From assembly GCA_963805405.1 (NCBI GenBank), contig CAWDUC010000020.1:1-64000 (forward strand): DNA of 64,000 bases. The letters are read 5' to 3'. Source of the DNA: JAEUMG01 sp963805405 (lineage in GTDB: Bacteria; Pseudomonadota; Alphaproteobacteria; Rhizobiales; Aestuariivirgaceae). How positions within the stretch are numbered: position 1 is the stretch's first letter; the number at the start of each line of letters is the position of its first letter. This document shows, one piece after another, positions 38,317 through 47,320 of the stretch. Made by a program: the position numbers and the translations under genes. A model generated the notes under the pieces. It was not told where the DNA came from. It made no database searches and saw only the letters and a program-made list of their open reading frames with translations.

Positions 38317-39240
38317 TCAGGGCGCCATGACAACGTTACGGCACTCGGCAGGCAAAGCCTTCAAGGTCATTGCGGGCGCGGGCTTCGGCGGATTCTTCGG
38401 CGGGGGGGCTTTCCGCCAGGGCTTGTCCCCCAGCCAATAAGCCAACTCAGTGCCGCACCCGGTTCCGTCCGCCGGCTTGGGCGTCGGTTGCTCCTTGCAG
38501 CCTGCTTGGTTGTTGGGACAACCGATGCGGATGTGAAAATGGTAGTCGTGCCCGAAATAGGGGCGGACCTTGGCGAGCCAGGAGCGGTCCCCGGTGGCCC
38601 AGCGACAGAGTTCGGCTTTTATCGGCGGATGAACGAAGATTCTTTCGACCTGCGGATAGGATGCCGCGCGCTTGATGAGTTTGGCGGCCGCCTCGGTCCA
38701 CGCGGCGCGATTGAGCGTCTTATGGTCGAGCACCATGGAGACCGCACTAATCTTCTCGCGTTCCGACGCCGAGAGGATTCGGCTCGGCATCGGGGTCAGC
38801 CAGATGTCGGCGTCGAGGCCGATCTGATGACTGGCGTGGCCGGTCAGCATCGGGCCACCGCGAGGCTGCGATATGTCGCCGACGAGCAACCCGTTCCAGC
38901 CGTCAAAGAGCTGTGCCTCGTCGGCAAGCTGCTCGAGAAGCGCGATGAGTTTGGGATGGCCCCAGTTGCGATTGCGCGATAGGCGCATAACTTGCCAGGC
39001 CGGTCCGGTGATTGGCAGAGCCTGAGCACCAGCAAGACAGCCCCGAGAGTAGAAGCCAATTGAGCGTGCCTTCAGATCGGCGGGCGCGCGCTTGGAAGCA
39101 AAAAGCTTCTTTGCCGGCACTTTGTCGATCGGCATCGAAGCTATGTCGCCGATCGCCGGGAGCGGTCCTACATCCTGAGCGACGGCAACACTGCCCGAAG
39201 CAATCAAGACCGTGATCAGCGCCGCAAAAAGACGGATCAT
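38317..39240 (-). CDS. mepA: Penicillin-insensitive murein endopeptidase
   Basis: Intact 307-residue LAS-type metallopeptidase cleaving the D-Ala-meso-DAP cross-links of peptidoglycan in the periplasm. ATG 39240 gives a signal peptide of about 21 residues (ending VAVAQ). Key features are SIGFYSRGCLAGAQALP, the zinc motif GHASHQIGLDADIW, and GHDYHFHIRI. Several conserved cysteines (GCPNNQAGC and others) fit disulfides in the mature protein. It is a stand-alone gene. Confidence 0.93.
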   Translation of the reverse strand: MIRLFAALITVLIASGSVAVAQDVGPLPAIGDIASMPIDKVPAKKLFASKRAPADLKARSIGFYSRGCLAGAQALPITGPAWQVMRLSRNRNWGHPKLIALLEQLADEAQLFDGWNGLLVGDISQPRGGPMLTGHASHQIGLDADIWLTPMPSRILSASEREKISAVSMVLDHKTLNRAAWTEAAAKLIKRAASYPQVERIFVHPPIKAELCRWATGDRSWLAKVRPYFGHDYHFHIRIGCPNNQAGCKEQPTPKPADGTGCGTELAYWLGDKPWRKAPPPKNPPKPAPAMTLKALPAECRNVVMAP

Positions 39241-39327
39241 TCGTTTCGTCCTGAGTTGCACTTTGCCCCGTCTAGCAGATCGGATTCGGGGAGGCGAGGG
39301 GCAGAGAACCACTGTGCAGGAGACCCG

Positions 39328-39831
39328 TTATTTCTTCCTGAACGCATCGAGAGAGACGATTTTCGGCGCGGCTTCGCCGGATTCTGCGGCCTTTGCTTCG
39401 GATTCGGGCCGCTTCAGCGGGGTTGGCGGGTCTTTCGGGGATAGACCCTCGGCGTGGAGTGCGGCGGTTTCTTCAGAGACGGTCTCGAATTGGAGGCCGA
39501 ACTGAACCGAGGGATCGAGGAAACCCTTCACGGCGCGAAACGGAATGACAAGCTTCTCAGGGATATCGTTGAACGACAGCGTGACCTGGAACTCGTCTTC
39601 CCTGACCGCCAGGTTGGAAAACTGGTGCTGGAGAACGATCGTCATTTCAGCGGGATAGCGCTGGCGAAGGCGTTCGGAAATCTGCACGCCCGGGGCGTGG
39701 GTCAGGAAGGCGATATAAAAGTGATGGTCGCCTGGAAATCCGGAACGTTCGACTCGCCGCAGCGCTTGGCGCACGACGCCGCGCAGGGCTTCTTGGGCCA
39801 ACAAGTCGTAACGCATCAAATCTTCGGCCAT
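39328..39831 (-). CDS. sspB: SspB-like ClpXP adaptor
   Basis: Intact 167-residue protein. ATG 39831 is used (the in-frame TTG at 39849 lies upstream of the GAGGG site). The SspB fold region has MRYDLLAQEALRGVVRQALR and HHFYIAFLTHAPGVQISERL; FQVTLSFNDIPEKLVIPF forms the tag-binding groove. The C-terminal part is a flexible linker ending in IVSLDAFRKK, the short peptide that docks on ClpX. SspB delivers ssrA-tagged proteins to ClpXP; the tmRNA gene is adjacent and on the same strand. Confidence 0.93.
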   Translation of the reverse strand: MAEDLMRYDLLAQEALRGVVRQALRRVERSGFPGDHHFYIAFLTHAPGVQISERLRQRYPAEMTIVLQHQFSNLAVREDEFQVTLSFNDIPEKLVIPFRAVKGFLDPSVQFGLQFETVSEETAALHAEGLSPKDPPTPLKRPESEAKAAESGEAAPKIVSLDAFRKK

Positions 39832-39921
39832 TGCCAATATCGCCCTCAATCACCCGCCTCATAGTACAAAGCTCAAGGCGTGTCGTCATCGGCGCAAGCT
39901 AAATTGTAAATTGTGGAGAAG

Positions 39922-40240
39922 TGCAGGCTTCTGTTGCCAGGTGCCTGCGAACCCCGCCTCAACCTGCTAAGGCTGAGGACTTAGATTTCGGCACTCGTAC
40001 CGCATTACGCGGCGAGAGCAACCGGAGCATAGTTGTCGTTGGCAACTATAATTTGGCCCGTTACGACGGAACCATCTCGGGCAAAAGCACGCCTTTTACG
40101 CCCTCGTCGATCCTAGTTCGCCCCCATCACCGGCCGCCTTGCTCATTCGCGGTCTGTGGTGGAGGCGCCGGGTACTGCCCCCGGGTCCGAAAGGTTTATT
40201 ATGACGCCCGTTTATCACCATAGCCGCCCTTGCGGGAGGC
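39922..40240 (-). ncRNA. ssrA: tmRNA, circularly permuted two-piece form
   Basis: Read on the minus strand. The acceptor piece comes first and ends GGCGCCTCCACCA at 40157, with the T-arm GGACCCGGGGGCAGTACCC just before. After a short intervening segment the coding piece begins GGGGGCGAACTAGGATCGAC at 40125. The tag frame runs from the resume codon GCC at 40043 to TAA at 40005 and encodes ANDNYAPVALAA. The end of the coding piece has the conserved CCTGGCAACAGAAGCC near 39925-39941. A -10-like TATATT at 40252-40247 places the 5' end at about 40240. This order (acceptor before coding) is the alphaproteobacterial permuted tmRNA. The exact processing ends are estimates. Confidence 0.92.
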
Positions 40241-40323
40241 AAACCCAATATAGGGGTTCACAGAGCATATGGAAAGCCCGGCTTTCCTTGTGATGGCAAA
40301 AGGGAATCGGTTAAACTCGCCCC

Positions 40324-41118
40324 ATGCACCAATATCTCGACCTCATGCGCCATGTGCTGGCGAAGGGCGTCCGTAAGGACGACAGGACGGGCACAGGTAC
40401 CGTTTCGGTTTTTGGCCATCAGATGCGGTTTGACTTGGCGCAGGGTTTCCCATTGGTCACGACCAAGCGGCTGCATGTGCGCTCTATCGTCCATGAATTG
40501 CTGTGGTTCCTGCGGGGCGACACCAACATCGCCTATCTCAACCAGAACGGCGTCACGATCTGGGATGAATGGGCGAATGATAATGGCGAGTTGGGGCCGG
40601 TCTATGGCGCACAATGGCGGTCATGGCCGACCCGCGATGGCGGAACCATCGACCAAATCGCCGATGTCATCGAGCGGATCAAGACCAATCCCGATTCGCG
40701 CCGGCTGATCGTCACGGCCTGGAACCCGGCCGATGTCGACCGCATGGCCTTGCCGCCATGCCACTGCCTGTTCCAGTTCTATGTCGCCGAGGGCCGGCTG
40801 TCGTGCCAGCTTTACCAAAGGTCGGCCGACATCTTCATCGGAGTGCCGTTCAACATCGCGTCCTATGCCTTGCTGACCCACATGGTCGCGCATGTGACGC
40901 GGCTCAAACCGGGCGAATTCGTCCATACGCTTGGCGATGCGCATCTTTACTCAAATCATATCGCGCAAGCGGAGGCTCAGATCGCGCGCGCGCCCTTGGC
41001 GCTGCCGCGGCTCGTCATCAAGCGTGATGTGACCGATATCGATTCCTTCAAATTCGACGACTTCGAGATCGTCAACTACCAGTCTCACCCTCATATCGCC
41101 GCGCCGATCGCCGTCTGA
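40324..41118 (+). CDS. thyA: Thymidylate synthase (ThyA)
   Basis: Intact 264-residue enzyme, the exact size of the E. coli homologue; makes dTMP from dUMP with methylene-tetrahydrofolate. DDRTGTGTVSVFG, PLVTTKRLHVRSI and the catalytic Cys146 in LPPCHCLFQFY are in place, as are CQLYQRSADIFIGVPFN and the C-terminal HPHIAAPIAV. It leads a plus-strand group with a GNAT protein and dihydrofolate reductase, which recycles the dihydrofolate it produces. Confidence 0.97.
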   Translation: MHQYLDLMRHVLAKGVRKDDRTGTGTVSVFGHQMRFDLAQGFPLVTTKRLHVRSIVHELLWFLRGDTNIAYLNQNGVTIWDEWANDNGELGPVYGAQWRSWPTRDGGTIDQIADVIERIKTNPDSRRLIVTAWNPADVDRMALPPCHCLFQFYVAEGRLSCQLYQRSADIFIGVPFNIASYALLTHMVAHVTRLKPGEFVHTLGDAHLYSNHIAQAEAQIARAPLALPRLVIKRDVTDIDSFKFDDFEIVNYQSHPHIAAPIAV

Positions 41119-41120
41119 TC

Positions 41121-41600
41121 ATGAGCCTCAAGATCCGTACAGCACAGCCCGGCGAGGCCGGTCTCGTCTTGGATTTCATTCGCAAGCTTGCCGATTACGA
41201 GAAGCGGCTCGATGAGGTGGTCGCCAGCGAGGCCGAGATCGAGGATGCTCTGTTCGGGCCGACGCCACGGACGTTTTGCGATGTCGCGGAATGGAATGGC
41301 GAGCCTGTCGGCTTCGCGATCTGGTTCTATAATTTCTCGACCTTCTGGGGCCGCAACGGGATCTATCTCGAAGATTTATTTGTTGAGCCGGGGCAGCGCG
41401 GCAAGGGGATCGGGAAGGCGCTTTTGCGCCATCTGGCGCGCAAATGCCGGGACGAAGGACTGCCGCGCCTGCAGTGGTGGGTGATCAACTGGAACGAGCC
41501 TTCGATCGCCTTCTACAAATCACTGGGCGCCGTGCCGATGGATGAATGGACGGTCTACCGGTTGACCGGCGAGCCACTCAAAAGACTGGCCGATTCGTGA
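41121..41600 (+). CDS. GNAT-family N-acetyltransferase
   Basis: Intact 159-residue acetyl-CoA-dependent transferase. The acetyl-CoA loop is VEPGQRGKGIGKALLRHL, followed by WWVINWNEPSIAFYKSLGA, which resembles diamine/thialysine acetyltransferases (SAT type). It starts 2 bases after thyA and its stop overlaps the GTG of folA (GTGA), so the three are translationally coupled. The acceptor is not certain. Confidence 0.9.
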   Translation: MSLKIRTAQPGEAGLVLDFIRKLADYEKRLDEVVASEAEIEDALFGPTPRTFCDVAEWNGEPVGFAIWFYNFSTFWGRNGIYLEDLFVEPGQRGKGIGKALLRHLARKCRDEGLPRLQWWVINWNEPSIAFYKSLGAVPMDEWTVYRLTGEPLKRLADS

Positions 41601-42120
41601 GCGGTAAGCCCCGCATCGCGTTCGTGCTGGCGATATCGCGCAATCGTGTCATTGGTGCCAATGGGACGCTGCCCTGGCGAATGCCGAGCGATCTGAAGCG
41701 CTTCAAGGCGCTGACCATGGGCAAGCCGGTCATCATGGGACGAAAAACGTGGGAAAGCCTGCCGCGCAAGCCATTGCCCGGCAGGCCGAACATCGTGATC
41801 ACGCGGCAAGCCGCATATGATGCGCCGGGTGCAATCGTGGTTCGGACCGTCGCGGAAGCGCTTCAGCAGGCGGCGGCACGCACAGCGGATGAGGCCGCGG
41901 TGATCGGAGGGGCGGAGATATTCGACGAGACGCTCCCTTTGCCGACCGGATTTATCTCAGCGAGATCGATCTAGAGGCGGATGGAGATCGTTTTTTCCCA
42001 GGGCTTGAGAAGGGTGTCTGGAAAGAGGTTTCGCATGAAACACATCAGCGCGCGGAAGGCGATGCAGCGGGGTTCACGCTCCGTGTGCTTGACCGAGTTG
42101 GGCCGGCCCGCCAGTATTGA
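41597..42120 (+). CDS. folA: Dihydrofolate reductase, frameshifted
   Basis: Reduces dihydrofolate to tetrahydrofolate with NADPH; target of trimethoprim. GTG 41597 overlaps the preceding stop. IAFVLAISRNRVIGANGTLPWRMPSD, MGRKTWESLP, RPNIVITR and the NADPH loop VIGGAEIFDETL are intact. One missing base near 41940 breaks the last third; the other frame reads ADRIYLSEIDLEADGDRFFP and ends at TGA 42118-42120. Full length about 174 residues. Coupled to thyA in function and position. Confidence 0.92.
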
Positions 42121-42123
42121 ATA

Positions 42124-43416
42124 ATGGTTCAAAATCCTACAAATCCTGAAGTTGTCGTCATCGGCGCGGGCGCGGCCGGCATCGGCGCCGGGCGGGCGCT
42201 CAAGCAGTTGGGCGTGCCGTTCATCATTCTCGAGGCCAAGAACAGGATCGGGGGCAGGGCCTATTCCGAGGCCACGAGTCTTGGCTATCTCTGGGACCAT
42301 GGCTGCCACTGGTTCCATTCGGCGGACGTGAACGTGCTGCGCGAAATGGCGGACAAGCTCGGCCATAAATACCTCCCCAAGCCGCGGCGGGCCTATGCCA
42401 ACACCTTCATGGACGGCAGTTGGACCTGCCGGCCGTTGAGCGACGATTATGTCTGGGAAAATCTCGCGAAAGTGGCCGAGGTCGGTCAGGAGGGCAAAGA
42501 TATCGCGGCTTCCGACGTGATCGACCCCAATCACCCGTGGAATCCGATGGTCAGGCATTGGCTGGCGCTCATGTATTCGGCCGATCCCGAGGATATTTCG
42601 ACATTGGACGCGGGCCGATATCGCGATACCGGCGTCAATTTGCCGGTCGAGGATGGTTATGGCGCCCTGGTTGCGAAGCTGGCGCGAGACCTGCCGATCA
42701 AGCTGAACACGCCGGTTTCGGCGGTTTCGATCACCAAAAATGGCGTCGAAATCGCCACTTCCGGCGGCAAAATCGCTGCAAAAAGCGCTATTTTGGCGGT
42801 GCCTTCGCGCATGATCGAGACCGGCAGGATCGCCTTCGATCCGGGCCTTCCGGCACATTTGCAGCAGGCGTTTCAAGACGTCCCGATGGGCTGGTACGAG
42901 AAGATCGCGTTGTCCTTCGATCGCGATGTTTTCAAGGGATTTGACCCGTCTTATGCCGATATTTTCGATCCCGTCGCGCCAACCACGCAGCCGTTCAATT
43001 TCGAGCTGCATCCGTTCGGCCGGCCGATCGCCGTCACGCATCTCGCCGGCAAGCAGGTGCGCGAGTTGGAGCGGAAGGGCGAGGCGGAAATGACGGCTTT
43101 TGCGCTGGAGGCGCTGGAAAGGGCTTTCGGGTCCGATATCCGCAAGCGGGTTATCAAATCCGCGACAACCCACTGGTCGTCGGATCCGTTCATCAACGGA
43201 GCCTATGCCTGCGCGAAACCCGGACGGGCCGACTCACGCAAGATTTTTCTCGAACCCGTTCATGATCGCGTCTTTCTTGCCGGGGAACACGTGCATCAGA
43301 CTTTCAATGCAACCGCGCATGGTGCTTACCTGTCGGGAATAGATGCCGCCCAGGCTGCGGCTGCGAAGGCCGGTCATGGTGGCCGTGCCGCCGATCCGCT
43401 TTGGCTTGCTGCCTAA
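42124..43416 (+). CDS. FAD-dependent amine oxidase family protein
   Basis: Intact 430-residue flavoprotein. It begins 4 bases after folA. The FAD motif VVIGAGAAGIGAGRALKQLG is followed by the amine-oxidase segment LEAKNRIGGRAYSE and the C-terminal GEHVHQTFNATAHGAYLSGI that contacts FAD. This is the flavin monoamine oxidase / protoporphyrinogen-oxidase-like fold; the substrate (an amine or another compound) is unknown. No signal peptide. Confidence 0.88.
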   Translation: MVQNPTNPEVVVIGAGAAGIGAGRALKQLGVPFIILEAKNRIGGRAYSEATSLGYLWDHGCHWFHSADVNVLREMADKLGHKYLPKPRRAYANTFMDGSWTCRPLSDDYVWENLAKVAEVGQEGKDIAASDVIDPNHPWNPMVRHWLALMYSADPEDISTLDAGRYRDTGVNLPVEDGYGALVAKLARDLPIKLNTPVSAVSITKNGVEIATSGGKIAAKSAILAVPSRMIETGRIAFDPGLPAHLQQAFQDVPMGWYEKIALSFDRDVFKGFDPSYADIFDPVAPTTQPFNFELHPFGRPIAVTHLAGKQVRELERKGEAEMTAFALEALERAFGSDIRKRVIKSATTHWSSDPFINGAYACAKPGRADSRKIFLEPVHDRVFLAGEHVHQTFNATAHGAYLSGIDAAQAAAAKAGHGGRAADPLWLAA

Positions 43417-43496
43417 TTAATCGCCCCAGCGCATGGACATGGGCGAAGCGCCTACCTATATGAGCCGCGACGTGCGACCAGGGAGGATTGAGCGGA

Positions 43497-44603
43497 ATGC
43501 CGTGGAATAAGGACGGTGGCGGAGGCGGTTGGCAAGGTGGCGGCGGCAACAACCGTGGCCCCTGGGGCCAAGGTCCAAGCGGGCCGGGAGGCGGCAATCG
43601 GTCTCCCAATTCTCCCGATCTCGACGAAATCATCCGTCGCATCCAGGCGAGCCTTCGCAACATTCTTCCGACCGGCGGCGGTCGTGCTGCCTGGATTCTT
43701 CCGATCCTCCTTGTCATTCTTTTTGTCGTTTTTCGCAGCGTCTACCAGGTTCAGGCGGATGAGCGCGGCGTCGTCCTGCGATTCGGCGCCTATACGCGCA
43801 CGGCGGACCCCGGACTTCACTTTGCCCTGTGGCCCGTCGAAACCATGGAAAAAGTCCGTTTCGCCTCACAACGCCAGAGCGAGATCGGCGGTGGCGAGGA
43901 AGGCTTGATGCTTGCTGGCGACCAGAACATTGTCAGCGTCAAGTTCACGGTATTCTGGAGGGTGCGCGACGCGGAGGAATATCTCTTCAACGTGCAGGAA
44001 CCCGAGGCGGTGATCCGCGCCGTCGCCGAAAGCGCGATGCGCGAAATCGTCGGGCGCACGCCCGCCGAGCAGTTCCGTACAGGTGGACGAAAGGAAGCCG
44101 AAGACCAGGTATTCTCCATTACGCAGGAAACCCTCGACAGTTATCAGGCCGGTATTCTCGTAACCGGCATTCGCCTGAATGAGGCTGATCCGCCGCCGGA
44201 AGTTCGCGACGCCTTTGCGGAGGTTCAGCGCGCCGAGCAGGACCAGGCAAAGCTCATCAACGAAGCCGATCAGTACGCCAATCAAAGGATCAGGCGCGCC
44301 GAGGGCGAAGCAGCGAAAATCGTCGAAGATGCGAAGGCCTACAAGTCGCAGGTCGTTCTGGAGGCGCAAGGCGAGGCTCAGCGTTTCATCAGCGTCTATG
44401 ACGAATACAGCAAGGCGAAGGACGTAACCCGCGAGCGCATCTATCTCGAGACGCTCGAGGACGTGATGACCAAGTCGAACAAGGTGCTCATCGAGGGCGA
44501 AAACGGCAGCGGCGTCGTGCCCTACCTACCACTGCCTGAACTCCAGAAACGTGGCGCGACAACTCCGTCTACAGGCGACGCGGCAGGAGCAACCCAGCAA
44601 TGA
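43497..44603 (+). CDS. hflK: FtsH protease activity modulator HflK
   Basis: Intact 368-residue SPFH-family membrane protein; with HflC forms the periplasmic HflKC complex that encloses and modulates FtsH. A Gly/Asn/Pro-rich cytoplasmic N-terminus (residues 1-40) is typical of HflK, then one membrane segment (AWILPILLVILFVVFRSVYQV) and the Band-7 domain (DERGVVLRFGAYTRTADPGLH, AESAMREIVGRTPAEQ) with a helical C-terminal stretch. Start ATG 43497 follows GGGAGG. Its stop overlaps the hflC ATG as ATGA. Confidence 0.95.
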   Translation: MPWNKDGGGGGWQGGGGNNRGPWGQGPSGPGGGNRSPNSPDLDEIIRRIQASLRNILPTGGGRAAWILPILLVILFVVFRSVYQVQADERGVVLRFGAYTRTADPGLHFALWPVETMEKVRFASQRQSEIGGGEEGLMLAGDQNIVSVKFTVFWRVRDAEEYLFNVQEPEAVIRAVAESAMREIVGRTPAEQFRTGGRKEAEDQVFSITQETLDSYQAGILVTGIRLNEADPPPEVRDAFAEVQRAEQDQAKLINEADQYANQRIRRAEGEAAKIVEDAKAYKSQVVLEAQGEAQRFISVYDEYSKAKDVTRERIYLETLEDVMTKSNKVLIEGENGSGVVPYLPLPELQKRGATTPSTGDAAGATQQ

Positions 44604-45541
44604 GCCCGTTCAGAACAGTTATCCTCATTGCATTGGCGATCGTGGCGTTTGTCGGCTATTTGGCACTCTTCCAGGTCGATCAACGCCAGAGTGCATTGGT
44701 CCTGCGGTTCGGCGACATCTACAGAACGGTCGAAAAGCCCGGCCTCTACGGCAAGGTGCCGATCTCCGATACGGTAATCCCGATCGACGATCGCCTGCTT
44801 CTGTGGGAGTCGAACGATAAGGTCGTCCAGGTCGCAGACAGCCGACAATACAATGTCGATGCTTTCACAATCGCGCAGGTCGTCGATCCGCGGAAGTTCC
44901 GCGAGACAGTTGGCGCCGACTATGAAATCGCGCGTGCCCAGGTCGAGCGGCGGCTCGATTCTGCCCTGCGCCAGACCTACGGCAAACGTGCCTTTGATGC
45001 CGCCCTGTCGAAAGACCGTGCAGTCATGATGCGCGAAATCCGTGACCAGGTGCGCGCCGAAGCGGAAAATCTCGGGGTCCGCATCGTGGATATCCGCATC
45101 CGGCGCACGGAACTGCAGAAAGACGCGCTGACCGCCACGTATCAGCGGATGGAATCAGAGCGCCTCGCCGAAGCCAAGGATCTGCGCGGCAAGGGTGAGG
45201 CAGCGAAGATCCGCCTCATGGCCGAGGCGGACAGAAAGGTCGTCGAGGTCGTTTCCGAAGCGCGCCGCCAAGGCGAGATCCAGCGCGGCGAAGGCGAAGC
45301 GGAACGTAACAAGGTTTTCGCAGGTGCCTTCCAACGCGATCCGGAATTCTTCTCTTTCTATCGGTCGATGCAGGCTTATGCGAAGAGCATGACCGGACCC
45401 GGCACCACGTTGGTGCTGAGCCCCAAGTCGGAATTCTTCAAGTATTTCGGCGGCGATCGGACGGGTAAGGTGGGAACGGCGCCGCCCGTCCAGCCGACCG
45501 CACAGACACTGACGCCTACCGAGTCCCCGACACCGCAATGA
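44600..45541 (+). CDS. hflC: FtsH protease activity modulator HflC
   Basis: Intact 313-residue partner of HflK. One N-terminal membrane segment (VILIALAIVAFVGYLALFQV), then the SPFH domain (DQRQSALVLRFGDIYRTVEK, VNVDAFTIAQ-like YNVDAFTIAQVVDPRKF) and a long helix (ERLAEAKDLRGKGEAAKIRL). The C-terminal tail is Thr/Pro-rich. ATG 44600 overlaps hflK, and its stop overlaps the following DUF2065 gene (ATGA), so the three are coupled. Confidence 0.95.
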   Translation: MSPFRTVILIALAIVAFVGYLALFQVDQRQSALVLRFGDIYRTVEKPGLYGKVPISDTVIPIDDRLLLWESNDKVVQVADSRQYNVDAFTIAQVVDPRKFRETVGADYEIARAQVERRLDSALRQTYGKRAFDAALSKDRAVMMREIRDQVRAEAENLGVRIVDIRIRRTELQKDALTATYQRMESERLAEAKDLRGKGEAAKIRLMAEADRKVVEVVSEARRQGEIQRGEGEAERNKVFAGAFQRDPEFFSFYRSMQAYAKSMTGPGTTLVLSPKSEFFKYFGGDRTGKVGTAPPVQPTAQTLTPTESPTPQ

Positions 45542-45738
45542 TCGAGCTTGCAACGGCCCTCGGGCTGGTGCTGGTCATCGAAGGCCTGTTTTATGCGACC
45601 GCGCCGGGTAAGCTGAAGCAGCTTATGCTACAGTTGCAGGATATTCCCGACGACGCCTTGCGTGTCGGGGGCGTTGTGGCCATCGGCATCGGGGTTTTCG
45701 TGGTTTGGCTGGTACGGACCGTGCTTGCGAGTTCATGA
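45538..45738 (+). CDS. DUF2065 small membrane protein (YjeT-like)
   Basis: Intact 66-residue protein with two hydrophobic segments (LATALGLVLVIEGLFYATAP and VGGVVAIGIGVFVVWLV) separated by a short loop. In many proteobacteria a DUF2065 gene follows hflC, as here with a 4-base overlap, suggesting a link to the HflKC-FtsH complex. The biochemical role is not known. Confidence 0.92.
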   Translation: MIELATALGLVLVIEGLFYATAPGKLKQLMLQLQDIPDDALRVGGVVAIGIGVFVVWLVRTVLASS

Positions 45739-45816
45739 CATTGTGAAGCCAAGATTTTTGCGTATCGACCCGCATCGCGCTTGAGTCGGGACCGGAAGAC
45801 GGACAGGAGATCGAAG

Positions 45817-47307
45817 ATGACAGGACGAAAGCTTCAAGAGGTCAGGCGACAGGCATTCGGAGCCGTGGCCGCCGGCCTGCTCCTGATTTCGCCGGTGGCT
45901 GTCCATCCAGGCGGTGCGCAGGAACTGCCATCAATCGCCAATCTCGCCGAGCGCTTGCTGCCGGCGGTGGTCGAAATCTCCGTTACGCAGGAAGTCGATG
46001 GAGACGCCGGCCCCGACAGCATACCAATGCCGGACCTTGGGCCCAATTCGCCGTTCCGCGAATTCTTCGATGATTTCTTCAAGAAGCGCCAAAAGGGCGG
46101 CGAAGGACCTTCGGCGCCGCGGCGCAATATCAACTCGATGGGTTCGGGCTTCGTGATCGACGCCAACGGGATCATCGTGACGAACAATCACGTGATCGAG
46201 AAGGCCGAGAACATCGAGGTTCACTTCCAGAATGGCACGGTGCTCAAGGCCGACCTGGTCGGACGCGATGCCAAGACCGATCTTGCCGTGCTGCGCGTCA
46301 AGCCGAACTCACCTTTGCCGGTCGTGAAGTTCGGCAATTCCGATGCGCTGCGGGTTGGAGATTGGGTGTTGGCGATCGGCAATCCGTTCGGGCTCGGAGG
46401 ATCCGTGTCGCTCGGAATCGTCTCGGCGCGCAATCGCGACATCAATGCCGGGCCCTATGATGATTTCATCCAGACAGATGCGGCCATCAACAAAGGCAAT
46501 TCCGGCGGGCCGTTGTTCAATCTCGCCGGCGACGTGGTCGGCATCAACACCGCCATCTATTCGCCATCGGGTGGTTCGGTCGGTATCGGCTTCTCGGTGC
46601 CCGCCGCGACCGCCAAGGGCGTTATCGACCAGCTGATGCAATTCGGTGAAACCCGGCGCGGCTGGCTTGGCGTGCGTATCCAGTCGGTTACCGACGATAT
46701 CGCGGAAAGCCTCAGTATCGGCAAGCAGCGGGGCGCCCTGGTCGCCGACGTGACGCCGACCGGCCCTGCCGAGAAGGCCGGTATCCAGGCAGGCGACGTG
46801 ATCATCGAGTTCAATGGCAAGCCGGTGGTCGAGATGAAGGATCTGCCGCGGATCGTCGCCGACACACCAGTCGGATCGACGGCTCCGGTCAAGGTCATGC
46901 GCAAGGGCAAGGAAGTCGCGGTCGTGGCCGTTGTCGGACGCCTCGAGGACGGCGAGAAGATCGTTGCCACACAAACATCGACGGACGGCGGCGGCGTCAT
47001 CAAGACGCTCGGCATGACGCTGGCGCCGCTTGACGATGAATCGCGCCGGCAGTTCGGCATCGATCAGGATATCGATGGCGCGGTGGTCACGGCTGTTGAA
47101 TCCGATGGTGCAGCGGCCGAGAAGCGGATCGAGGCCGGCGATGTCATTACCGAGGCTGGCGAGAAGGATGTGAACGTGCCGGGCGACGTTGATGCGCGCG
47201 TCAAAGAGGCGGAGAAGGGCGGGAAGAATTCCGTCCTGCTGCTCGTCTCCAAGGGCGGCAAGCAGGGCGAGATGCGCTTCATCGCGGTGAAGATCAAGAA
47301 GGGTTGA
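45817..47307 (+). CDS. degP: Periplasmic serine protease/chaperone DegP (HtrA)
   Basis: Intact 496-residue trypsin-like protease of envelope quality control. ATG 45817 follows AGGAGA; signal peptide to about residue 34 (ending GGAQ). The catalytic triad is His125 (VTNNHV), Asp155 (AKTDLAV) and Ser229 (KGNSGGPL). Two PDZ domains follow, the first starting near GWLGVRIQSVTD and the second with LGMTLAPLDDESR. It stands 78 bases downstream of the hflKC-DUF2065 unit and only 13 bases from the convergent serB stop. Confidence 0.95.
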   Translation: MTGRKLQEVRRQAFGAVAAGLLLISPVAVHPGGAQELPSIANLAERLLPAVVEISVTQEVDGDAGPDSIPMPDLGPNSPFREFFDDFFKKRQKGGEGPSAPRRNINSMGSGFVIDANGIIVTNNHVIEKAENIEVHFQNGTVLKADLVGRDAKTDLAVLRVKPNSPLPVVKFGNSDALRVGDWVLAIGNPFGLGGSVSLGIVSARNRDINAGPYDDFIQTDAAINKGNSGGPLFNLAGDVVGINTAIYSPSGGSVGIGFSVPAATAKGVIDQLMQFGETRRGWLGVRIQSVTDDIAESLSIGKQRGALVADVTPTGPAEKAGIQAGDVIIEFNGKPVVEMKDLPRIVADTPVGSTAPVKVMRKGKEVAVVAVVGRLEDGEKIVATQTSTDGGGVIKTLGMTLAPLDDESRRQFGIDQDIDGAVVTAVESDGAAAEKRIEAGDVITEAGEKDVNVPGDVDARVKEAEKGGKNSVLLLVSKGGKQGEMRFIAVKIKKG

Positions 47308-47320
47308 TCTCGCGCGCAAG

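Noticed and set aside
39921..40223. 100-codon plus-strand frame between sspB and thyA
   Set aside because: It is antisense to the tmRNA, whose tag, acceptor end and coding start are all present on the minus strand.
41971..43173. 400-codon minus-strand frame antisense to the amine oxidase gene
   Set aside because: Same reason; the plus-strand FAD motifs are clear.
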